64,000 nucleotides of DNA, taken from NCBI RefSeq assembly GCF_030163755.1, contig NZ_JASJOE010000013.1:1-64000 (forward strand), written 5' to 3'. Each line of letters opens with the position of its first letter. The first letter of the stretch is position 1. Shown piece after piece: positions 39,075 through 46,450 of this stretch. The notes beneath the pieces were generated by a model. That model did no database searches and was not told the origin of the DNA. It worked only from the letters and a program-made list of their open reading frames with translations. The position numbers and the translations under genes were made by a program. The stretch comes from Roseicyclus amphidinii (GTDB taxonomy: Bacteria; Pseudomonadota; Alphaproteobacteria; Rhodobacterales; Rhodobacteraceae).

Positions 39075-40411
39075 GTTCCCTGTCCTCCTTCGGCGGTCGC
39101 CAGGTGCAAATGGCCGCCATGCGCCTGCAGGACATCCCGCGCGATGGTCAGGCCAAGGCCCGAGCCGACGATGCCCCCGGTGTTGGTCCCGCGGCGGAAC
39201 CGCTCGGTCAGCGCCTCGACCGGGCCATCGCCCAGCCCCGGCCCCTCGTCGCGCACCGTCAGACGCGCCTCGCGGCCATTCCTTTCGATACGCAGAACCA
39301 CGGTGGTGTCCTCGGGCGAATACTTGATCGCATTGTCCAGCACGTTCCGCAGCGCGTTGTCGAGCAACACGGCATCGCCCCGGACCATGGCGCGTTCGGC
39401 CTCGAGCCGCAGGCGGATGTCCTTCATCGCCGCCGTGGGTTCCAGCGCGGCGACGGTCTGCGCCGCCAGCTCGGCCAGGTCGACCGGGTCGCGCGACAAA
39501 TCCTCGGCGCGGAAGGCGACGGTGGCGTGGTCCAGCAACTGCCCCGCCGAGCGCGAGCTTTCGTCGACCGCGCGGATGATGCCGCGCAGGCGCTGCTTCT
39601 CGGTCTCGTCACGGACGGTGCGCAGCGCGATCTCGGCTTGCGTGCGGACGGTCGCCAAAGGCGTGCGGACGCGATGCGCGGCCTCGGCGATGAAATCCTC
39701 GGACCGGCGGATCGACTGACCCAGCCGGTCCATCAACCGGTTGAGCGAGGACATCAGAGGCACCAGCTCGGCCGGGGCCGCGCGGCGCAGCGGGCGCAGG
39801 TCGGACGGCCCGCGCCGCGAGACGGCGGCGGCGATCTCGTTCAACGGCCTGAGCGAGGCGCGCGCGGCAAAGGCCGACAGGCCGACCGCCACCACGAAGA
39901 ACGCCACCGAGAACAGCGCTGCGGTGCGCGACAGCTCGGCCGAGATGCGCGCCACGCCGCTGCGCGTCTGCGCCACGCTGACCGTGACCGGCACCGGGCC
40001 GGGGCCGGCCAGCACCAGCCGCGTGAGCGAGGCCATGCGGATCTCCTCGTCGCGGTAGCTGCCCGTGTCGAAGGTGACGGCCCCCGGCGTCAGGGCCGCG
40101 GACGGGGGCGGCAGGTCCTCGTAGCCCGTCAGCAGCTCCGCGCCCGCGGTGACCCGGTAGAACACGCGATCCTGCCCGATGGCCCCCAGCATGGAAAAGG
40201 CGGAATAGGGCAGTTCCAGCCGCACCTCGCCCTGTTCGCTGCGCAACGTCTCAGCGATGGTGGTGGCCGAGGCGGCCAGCACATTGTCCTGCGTGCGCTC
40301 GGCGGCCTGCTGCGCAAGGCTGGTGACCATGCCCCAGCTCAACACCGACAGCAGCGCCGCGACACCGGCCAACAGAAGCGTCAGCCGCCGCCCGATGGAC
40401 CATGTGTTCAT
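39044..40411 (-). CDS. tctE: TctE-like sensor histidine kinase
   Basis: A 455-residue inner-membrane kinase. It has an N-terminal membrane helix (LTLLLAGVAALLSVLSWG), a periplasmic domain of about 130 residues, a second helix (LFSVAFFVVAVGLSAFAA), a HAMP-like region, a dimerisation/phosphorylation box with His in EAAHRVRTPLATVR, and an ATPase domain (N-box DNALRNVLDNAIKYS, G-boxes DEGPGLG and GSGLGLTIA). It should respond to a tricarboxylate and phosphorylate the TctD-like regulator. ATG 40411 overlaps the regulator stop by one base (TGATG). The tct link rests on adjacency to tctCBA. Confidence 0.88.
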   Translation of the reverse strand: MNTWSIGRRLTLLLAGVAALLSVLSWGMVTSLAQQAAERTQDNVLAASATTIAETLRSEQGEVRLELPYSAFSMLGAIGQDRVFYRVTAGAELLTGYEDLPPPSAALTPGAVTFDTGSYRDEEIRMASLTRLVLAGPGPVPVTVSVAQTRSGVARISAELSRTAALFSVAFFVVAVGLSAFAARASLRPLNEIAAAVSRRGPSDLRPLRRAAPAELVPLMSSLNRLMDRLGQSIRRSEDFIAEAAHRVRTPLATVRTQAEIALRTVRDETEKQRLRGIIRAVDESSRSAGQLLDHATVAFRAEDLSRDPVDLAELAAQTVAALEPTAAMKDIRLRLEAERAMVRGDAVLLDNALRNVLDNAIKYSPEDTTVVLRIERNGREARLTVRDEGPGLGDGPVEALTERFRRGTNTGGIVGSGLGLTIARDVLQAHGGHLHLATAEGGQGTCVTLALPLS

Positions 40412-41079
40412 CACGGGCCGCCCGTCTCCATCCGGTAGCCCAGACCGCGCACCGTCTCGATCCGCACCCCCATCCCGTCGATGCGGCGGCGCAGGCGGCC
40501 GACATAGACCTCGATGGCGTTCTCGGTGACATCGGCGTCCTGCGCGAAAAGCCGGTCCATCAGCTGCGTCTTGGACAGGATCTGGCCGGGGTGCCGGGCA
40601 AAGACCTCGAGCAGGCGCAGCTCGCGGTTGCGCAGCTCGACGGTTCGGCCCGCGTGGCTCAGGGTGCCCGCCAGCGGATCGAACAGCGCCTGACCCAGCG
40701 CGACCTGGTTGCGCGCGGCCCCGCCCCGGCGGCGCAGGACGGCCCGGCAGCGCGCCTCCAGCTCGGAGAAGTCGAAGGGCTTGGTGATGTAGTCATCCGC
40801 CCCCATGTCCAGCGCGCCGACCCGGTCGCTGACCTGCGAGCGCGCGGTCAGCATGATCACCGGCGTTTCCAGATGCGCGCGGCTGCGCGCCAGGAAATCG
40901 CGCCCGTCGCCGTCGGGCAGCATCACGTCGAGCAGGATCAGGTCATAACCCGCCGTGGCCAGCCACTCCTCGGCCTCGGACAGGCTGGCGGCGTGATCGA
41001 CGGCATGGCCGTCCAGCGCGAGGCGACCGAGGATCGCATCCGCCAGTTCCCGATTATCTTCTACAAGAAGATAGCGCAC
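40411..41079 (-). CDS. tctD: TctD-like OmpR-family response regulator
   Basis: A 222-residue two-domain regulator. The receiver domain (MRYLLVEDNRELADAILGRL, phosphoacceptor Asp in LILLDVMLPDGDG, conserved Lys in YITKPFDFSELEAR) is followed by a winged-helix DNA-binding domain (RELRLLEVFARHPGQILSKT, ENAIEVYVGRLRRRID). It is divergent from tctC and first in the operon with tctE, the standard arrangement for citrate-type TctABC control. Likely binding sites lie in the 110-base gap to tctC. Confidence 0.92.
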   Translation of the reverse strand: MRYLLVEDNRELADAILGRLALDGHAVDHAASLSEAEEWLATAGYDLILLDVMLPDGDGRDFLARSRAHLETPVIMLTARSQVSDRVGALDMGADDYITKPFDFSELEARCRAVLRRRGGAARNQVALGQALFDPLAGTLSHAGRTVELRNRELRLLEVFARHPGQILSKTQLMDRLFAQDADVTENAIEVYVGRLRRRIDGMGVRIETVRGLGYRMETGGP

Positions 41080-41107
41080 CCTTGCCCCGTCCCCCGCCCG
41101 ACGTCCG

Positions 41108-41124
41108 TGTCAGGACCATGTCAG
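41108..41124. promoter_or_regulatory. Candidate TctD binding site (direct repeat)
   Basis: TGTCAG occurs twice at 41108-41113 and 41119-41124, an 11-base spacing that places both on one DNA face. OmpR-family regulators typically bind such direct repeats. It lies midway between the divergent tctD and tctC starts. Confidence 0.4.
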
Positions 41125-41188
41125 CTTCCTGTGGTGGAAGGAAACCATGGGCGGCGGAGGACCGCCTGTCAAATGGGAGGATGACCAC

Positions 41189-42175
41189 ATGAACACCCTT
41201 GGGTGGACCCGCCGCGCGATGATCGCCGCGGCAACCGCAACCCTGGCCTTCTCGGGCATGGCAAAGGCCGATGGCCATCAGATGATGGACAGCGTCCACT
41301 TCCTGATCCCCGGCGGCGCCGGTGGCGGCTGGGACGGCACCGCGCGCGGCACCGGCGAGGCGCTGACCAACGCGGGCCTTGTCGGCAACGCGACCTACGA
41401 GAACATGTCGGGCGGCGGCGGCGGTGTCGCCATCGCGCACCTGATCGAGAACGCGGCCTCCAGCCACGGCACGCTGATGGTGAACTCCACCCCCATCGTG
41501 ATCCGCGCGCTGACCGGCGAGATCGCCCAGAGCTTCCGTGACCTGACGCTGATCGCGGGCACCGTGGGCGATTACGCGGCCCTCGTCGTGACCACCGACA
41601 GCCCGATCCAGTCGATGGAAGACGCGCTGGCGATGTATCGTGAGGACGGCATGGGCTTCGCCATCGGCGGCGGCTCGGTTCCGGGCGGCATGGACCACCT
41701 CGTCGCCGCCATCGTGATGCAGGCCGCGGGCGAAGACCCGACCGCCTTCAACTACATCGGCTACGACGCGGGCGGCGAGGCGATGGCGGGCCTTCTGTCG
41801 GGCGAGATCGACGCGCTCTCGACCGGCTTCTCCGAAGCGGTGGCACTGGCCGAGCAGGGCGAGGTCCGCATCCTCGGCGTGACCGCGCCCGAGCGCGTTG
41901 CGGCCTATGCCGACGCGCCCACCTTCGCCGAGCAGGGGATCGACGCGCAATTCGTGAACTGGCGCGGCTTCTTCGGCGCGCCGGGCATGCCGGAAGAGCA
42001 GGTCGCAGCCTACCAGGAGATGCTGGGCGCGATGCTGGAAACCCCGGAATGGGAAGCCGTGCGCGGGCGCATGGGCCTTGTGAACATCTTCCGCCCCGGC
42101 GACGAGTTCGAGGCTTTCCTCGAGGCGCAGGAGCAGCAGATCGGCGACCTGATGCGCGAACTGGGCTTCCTCTGA
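41189..42175 (+). CDS. tctC: TctC-type tricarboxylate-binding periplasmic protein
   Basis: A 328-residue exported binding protein of the tripartite tricarboxylate transporter (TTT) family. The signal peptide (TRRAMIAAATATLAFSGMAKA) is followed by the family motif FLIPGGAGGGWDGTARGTGE and the GGGGGVAIAHL region. Its affinity decides which substrate the TctAB permease takes up. GGGAGG precedes ATG 41189. It is first in tctCBA, divergent from the TctDE regulators. Citrate or a related tricarboxylate is the expected ligand; the exact one cannot be read from sequence. Confidence 0.92.
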   Translation: MNTLGWTRRAMIAAATATLAFSGMAKADGHQMMDSVHFLIPGGAGGGWDGTARGTGEALTNAGLVGNATYENMSGGGGGVAIAHLIENAASSHGTLMVNSTPIVIRALTGEIAQSFRDLTLIAGTVGDYAALVVTTDSPIQSMEDALAMYREDGMGFAIGGGSVPGGMDHLVAAIVMQAAGEDPTAFNYIGYDAGGEAMAGLLSGEIDALSTGFSEAVALAEQGEVRILGVTAPERVAAYADAPTFAEQGIDAQFVNWRGFFGAPGMPEEQVAAYQEMLGAMLETPEWEAVRGRMGLVNIFRPGDEFEAFLEAQEQQIGDLMRELGFL

Positions 42176-42257
42176 AGCCATGACCAGCCCTGTCCGCCCG
42201 CGCGGCGGACGGGGCGACATCCGGGGCCGCCCGCCCGCCAAGGCTTGCGGCGGCCCC

Positions 42258-42302
42258 GTCTTCACCAACACTGTCTTCACAAACACCGTCTTCACCGACC
42301 CC
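42258..42302 (+). repeat. Three 15-base tandem repeats between tctC and tctB
   Basis: Three imperfect units, GTCTTCACCAACACT, GTCTTCACAAACACC and GTCTTCACCGACCCC, lie in the 156-base gap after tctC. They are upstream of the tctB ribosome-binding site. Function unknown; possibly an mRNA feature separating tctC from tctBA expression. Confidence 0.6.
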
Positions 42303-42331
42303 ACGAAGCCCGCAACCGGGAGGGACGCCCG

Positions 42332-42826
42332 ATGGCTCTCGATCGCTGGATCGCGCTGGCCTTCATCGCGCTGTGCTGCGTGTATGGCTATGCCGCCTTC
42401 TTCACCATGGATGACAGCCTGCCGCCGATCCTGCGGCGCAACCCGATCTGGCCCTCGACCTTTCCCAAGATGCTCACCATCGCGGGCATCGTCGTGGGGA
42501 TGATCGTTCTGTTCTCGCCCAAGCCCGCCGCCGATGCGGACAAGGCCAAGGCCGACGGCGTGATCGACCTGTCGCGGCTGGGCGATTACCACGTCGGACA
42601 GGCGCTGGCGCTGATCGGGCTGATGGTCGCCTATGCCTTCGCGCTCCGGCCGGTCGGATTTCTGAGTTCGACCGTCCTGTTCCTCGTGCTCGGCGCGGTG
42701 ATCCTCGGCGAGCGCAAGCTGCACATCCTGATCCCGGTCGCAGGCATCGCCGCCGGGTCGATCTGGTACCTGGTGCAGGAGGTGCTGGGCATCTTCCTGC
42801 GCCCCTGGCCCACCTTCCTGGTCTGA
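42332..42826 (+). CDS. tctB: TctB small permease subunit
   Basis: A 164-residue membrane protein with four hydrophobic helices (RWIALAFIALCCVYGYAAFF, FPKMLTIAGIVVGMIVLF, QALALIGLMVAYAFALR, GFLSSTVLFLVLGAVIL), the TctB layout. It pairs with TctA in sodium- or proton-coupled tricarboxylate import. GGGAGGG precedes ATG 42332; a longer open frame upstream covers only the tandem repeats and is not used. The gene ends 12 bases before tctA. Confidence 0.9.
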   Translation: MALDRWIALAFIALCCVYGYAAFFTMDDSLPPILRRNPIWPSTFPKMLTIAGIVVGMIVLFSPKPAADADKAKADGVIDLSRLGDYHVGQALALIGLMVAYAFALRPVGFLSSTVLFLVLGAVILGERKLHILIPVAGIAAGSIWYLVQEVLGIFLRPWPTFLV

Positions 42827-42838
42827 GGAGACACCGAG

Positions 42839-44353
42839 ATGATCGAGGGACTTCTGATCGGGCTGGCCGCCGCCGTCACGCCCTTCAACCTGATGATGGT
42901 GGTCTTCGGCTGCGTCATCGGCACGCTGATCGGCATGTTGCCGGGCCTCGGGCCGATGTCGATCATCGCCATCATGATCCCGGTCGCCATTGGCCTCGGC
43001 GACCCCACCGCCGCGCTGATCCTGCTGTCGGGTGTCTATTACGGGGCGATTTTCGGCGGCTCGACCTCTTCCATCCTGCTGAACGCGCCGGGGGTCGCGG
43101 GGACGGTCGCCACCAGTTTCGACGGCTACCCGATGGCGCGAAAGGGGCAGGCCGGCAAGGCGCTGACCATCGCCGCCATCGCCAGCTTCGCGGGCGGCAC
43201 CATCGGCGCGATCCTGTTGATGATCTTCGCGCCCGCGCTCTCGACGGTCGCGCTTCTGTTCCACTCGGCCGAATATTTCGCGCTGATGGTCGTGGGCCTC
43301 TCGGCCATCGCGGCCTTCGCGGGGACGGGGCAGGTCGGCAAGGCGCTGATGATGACGATCCTCGGCCTGATGATGGGCACCGTGGGCGAGGGCGCACTGT
43401 CGAACATGCCGCGCTTCACCTTCGGCATCATGGAGCTGCAATCGGGCTTTTCCTTCATCACGCTGGCCATGGCGATGTTCGCCCTGCCCGAGGCGCTGTT
43501 CCTCGTGATGAACCCGGCACGCGCCGCGCAGGGCGAAGGCGGCAAGATCACCGGCCTGCGCATCTCGCGCAGCGAGGCCAAGGCCATCGCGCCCGTGATC
43601 GGGCGGCAATCGCTGCAAGGCTTCTTCATCGGCGTCCTGCCGGGGGCCGGGGCGACCATCGCCTCCTTCCTCGGCTACGCCGTCGAGCGCAACATCGCCA
43701 AGGGCAAGGAGCAGGAGGAATTCGGCAAGGGCTCGATCAAGGGCCTTGCCGCGCCCGAGACGGCGAACAACGCCGCCTGCACCGGCTCTTTCGTGCCGCT
43801 CCTGACGCTGGGCATCCCCGGCTCGGGGACCACGGCGATCCTGCTCGGCGCGCTGATCGCGCTGAACGTGACGCCGGGGCCGCGGCTGATGACGGACGAG
43901 CCGGACGTGTTCTGGGCGGTCATCATCTCGATGTATATCGGCAACCTCGTCCTGCTGATCCTGAACCTGCCGCTGATCCCCTACATTGCGAAGATCCTGA
44001 CGATCCCGCGGACCTTCCTGATCCCCTTCATCCTGTTCTTCACGCTGATGGGCAGCTACATCGGGCAGAACAACTCGACCGAGTTGCTGATCCTCGTGGG
44101 CTTCGGAGTGGTGGCGACCCTGCTGCGCTTTGCCGATTATCCGCTTGCCCCGCTGCTGATCGGGTTCATCCTGGGCACCATGCTGGAAGACAATTTCGCC
44201 CGCGCCATGCAGCTTTACCAAGGCGTCGGCTTCATCCTCGAACGCCCGATGACGCTGGCGCTTCTGGTGCTGGCGGCGCTGCTGGTGCTCTTGCCGAGCT
44301 ACCGGGCACGGCGGGCGCGCAAACGGGCCGAAGGGGTCGCCGATGGCGACTGA
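42839..44353 (+). CDS. tctA: TctA large permease subunit
   Basis: A 504-residue polytopic permease. Family motifs are clear: GTLIGMLPGLGPMSIIAIMI near residue 40, GAIFGGSTSSILLNAPG near residue 65, and the second-half repeat GFFIGVLPGAGATIASFLGY and LGIPGSGTTAILLGAL. About twelve membrane helices form two inverted halves. GAGG precedes ATG 42839. It overlaps the following CoA-transferase gene by 11 bases, so uptake and metabolism are encoded in one operon. Confidence 0.96.
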   Translation: MIEGLLIGLAAAVTPFNLMMVVFGCVIGTLIGMLPGLGPMSIIAIMIPVAIGLGDPTAALILLSGVYYGAIFGGSTSSILLNAPGVAGTVATSFDGYPMARKGQAGKALTIAAIASFAGGTIGAILLMIFAPALSTVALLFHSAEYFALMVVGLSAIAAFAGTGQVGKALMMTILGLMMGTVGEGALSNMPRFTFGIMELQSGFSFITLAMAMFALPEALFLVMNPARAAQGEGGKITGLRISRSEAKAIAPVIGRQSLQGFFIGVLPGAGATIASFLGYAVERNIAKGKEQEEFGKGSIKGLAAPETANNAACTGSFVPLLTLGIPGSGTTAILLGALIALNVTPGPRLMTDEPDVFWAVIISMYIGNLVLLILNLPLIPYIAKILTIPRTFLIPFILFFTLMGSYIGQNNSTELLILVGFGVVATLLRFADYPLAPLLIGFILGTMLEDNFARAMQLYQGVGFILERPMTLALLVLAALLVLLPSYRARRARKRAEGVADGD

Positions 44354-45554
44354 CGCGGGGCCGCCCGCACCCCTTGCCGGGGTGCGGGTTCTCGATCTGA
44401 CGAACGTGCTGGCGGGGCCCTTCGCCTGCCACCAGCTTGCGCATCTCGGGGCCGAGGTGATCAAGGTCGAGGCCGTGGGCCGCGGCGATCTGGCCCGCAA
44501 CCTCGGGGCCGACCCGGACCTCTCGGCGCGCGGCATGGGCATCAGCTTCCTCGCCCAGAACGCCGGGAAAAGGTCGCTCACGCTGAACCTGAAAGACCTG
44601 CGCGGGAAAGAGGCGCTGAGGCGGCTCACCGCCCGCGCCGACGTGCTGGTCGAGAACTTCCGCCCCGGCGTGATGGACCGGCTCGGCCTTGGTTGCGAGG
44701 CGCTCAGGGCCGCGAACCCGCGGCTGATCTACTGCGCGATCTCGGGCTTTGGCCAAGGCGGGCCATGGGCCGACAGGCCCGCCTATGACCAGATCGTGCA
44801 GGGCGCCTCGGGCGTCATGTCGATCACCGGCGACGCGGAAAGCGCGCCCCTGCGCGTGGGCTACCCGCTGGCCGACACGGTGGGCGGGCTGACCGCGGCG
44901 ATGGCGATCTCGGCGGCGCTGAACGCGAGCCCGCGGGGGGCCTTCATCGACGTCTCCATGCTCGAGGCGGTGCTGGCGACGATGGGCTGGGTGGTGTCGA
45001 ACCACCTGATCGGCGGTGTCGCGCCCGTACCCAACGGCAACGAGAACCCGACCAGCGCCCCCTCGGGCACCTTCCAATGCGCCGACGCGCCGATCAACAT
45101 TGCCGCCAACAAGGATGAGCAATGGCTGGCGCTCGCCCGTCACCTTGGCCGCGACGACCTGCTCTCCGACCCGCGCTTCGCCACGCGCGAGGACCGCAAG
45201 GCCAACCGCCACGCGCTGCGCGCCGAGCTGGAGACGGTGCTGACGGCGCGCCCCGCGCGAGACTGGGCCACCGAGCTGAACGCCCTCGGCGTGCCCGCGG
45301 GCGAGGTGCTGGGCGTGCCCGAGGTGCTGGCCCACCCGCAGGTGACGGGCCGCGATTTCCTCGCGCGGTTCGAGGATGTGCCGGGCGTGGGGCGGCCCAT
45401 CGACCTTGTCCGCATCGGCGCGATGATCGACGGGCAGCGCCCTTCGGTCGCGGCCCCGCCACCCGCATTGGGACAGGACAGCGCGGACATCCTGTCCGAC
45501 CTCGGCTACAGCGCGGCCGAAATAGAAACCCTGCGCGCGGAGGGCGTGATTTGA
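44343..45554 (+). CDS. Family III CoA-transferase (CaiB/BaiF type)
   Basis: A 403-residue protein of the formyl-CoA transferase/CaiB family. Motifs are RVLDLTNVLAGPFACHQLAH, LGAEVIKVEA, SLTLNLKD, LVENFRPGVMDRLGL and AISGFGQGGPWADRPAYDQI, the last with the Asp-bearing active-site region. Such enzymes move CoA from an acyl-CoA donor such as succinyl-CoA to a carboxylic acid. Here the acid is probably the substrate of TctABC, given the overlap with tctA and the following lyase gene. The substrate itself is an inference. Confidence 0.9.
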   Translation: MATDAGPPAPLAGVRVLDLTNVLAGPFACHQLAHLGAEVIKVEAVGRGDLARNLGADPDLSARGMGISFLAQNAGKRSLTLNLKDLRGKEALRRLTARADVLVENFRPGVMDRLGLGCEALRAANPRLIYCAISGFGQGGPWADRPAYDQIVQGASGVMSITGDAESAPLRVGYPLADTVGGLTAAMAISAALNASPRGAFIDVSMLEAVLATMGWVVSNHLIGGVAPVPNGNENPTSAPSGTFQCADAPINIAANKDEQWLALARHLGRDDLLSDPRFATREDRKANRHALRAELETVLTARPARDWATELNALGVPAGEVLGVPEVLAHPQVTGRDFLARFEDVPGVGRPIDLVRIGAMIDGQRPSVAAPPPALGQDSADILSDLGYSAAEIETLRAEGVI

Positions 45555-46330
45555 GCGACGGACGCGATGTGGCCGACTGGTGGCGCACCAGGATCATCGA
45601 CATGGAACCGGGCCGCATCCACCTGCGCGGCCGCCCCGTGCAGGAGCTGATCGGGACCACGGGTTTCGCCCAGATGATCTGGCTCATGGTCATGGGCGAA
45701 GAGATCACCGGCCCCCGCGCCGCCCTGTTCGAGGCCGCGCTGGTGGCCGCCGTCGATCACGGGCCGCAGGCCCCCTCGATCGCCGCCGCGCGGATGGCGG
45801 CGACCTGCGGCGTCGGTCTGCAATCGGCGATGGCCACGGGTCTCAACATGCTGGGCGATGTCCACGGCGGCGCGGGCGAGCAGGCGGTCGAGCTCTATCG
45901 CGCTGTGGAACGCGCAGGCCCCGAGGGACTGGCCGATGCGCTCGACGCGTGGCGGGCGGAGCATGGCCGCTTCCTCCCCGGCTTCGGCCACAGGTTCCAC
46001 AAGCCCGTCGATCCGCGCAGCCCGCGCCTTCTGGCGCTGGTCGACGAGGCGGCCAAGGCCGGGGCCGTCTCGGGTGCCTATGCCGGGATCAGCCGCGCCA
46101 TCGAGCGGCACCTCGCCGAGGAACGCGGCAAGCCCGTGCCGATGAACATCGACGGCGCGACCGCCGTGATCTACGCGGAACTCGGCTGCCCGCCGCCCTT
46201 GGCGCGCGGCTTTTTCGGCCTGTCGCGCTCGGTGGGGCTTCTGGCCCATGCCTGGGAACAGACCGAACAGGGCGGCCGCAACAAGGGGCCGACCCCGCCG
46301 GGCTACCGCTGGACCTATGACGGCGCGTGA
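45551..46330 (+). CDS. Citrate-synthase-fold protein, probable citryl-CoA-type lyase
   Basis: A 259-residue protein, much shorter than citrate synthase (about 370-430). It keeps core motifs: MATGLNMLGDVHGGAGEQAV, GFGHRFHKPVDPRSPRLLAL (the GFGHRVY region with active-site His), NIDGATAVIYAELG and LARGFFGLSRSVGLLAHAWE. This small form matches the lyase domain of ATP-citrate lyase and stand-alone citryl-CoA lyases, which split a citryl-CoA-like ester into acetyl-CoA and a keto acid. The start is TTG 45551, overlapping the CoA-transferase stop (TTGA), with GGAGGG upstream. Together with the CoA-transferase it suggests activation then cleavage of an imported tricarboxylate. Confidence 0.8.
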   Translation: MSDGRDVADWWRTRIIDMEPGRIHLRGRPVQELIGTTGFAQMIWLMVMGEEITGPRAALFEAALVAAVDHGPQAPSIAAARMAATCGVGLQSAMATGLNMLGDVHGGAGEQAVELYRAVERAGPEGLADALDAWRAEHGRFLPGFGHRFHKPVDPRSPRLLALVDEAAKAGAVSGAYAGISRAIERHLAEERGKPVPMNIDGATAVIYAELGCPPPLARGFFGLSRSVGLLAHAWEQTEQGGRNKGPTPPGYRWTYDGA

Positions 46331-46450
46331 CGGCGGGGCGGCCTGCGGCGGCAGGACCGCCGGGCGGCCCCGTGCAGTGCAACGCGGGCATTGGCGCGGG
46401 GCCTCGCGGCGGGTAAGACACGCCTCCGAGCCTTGCAGGAGACGTGCCCA

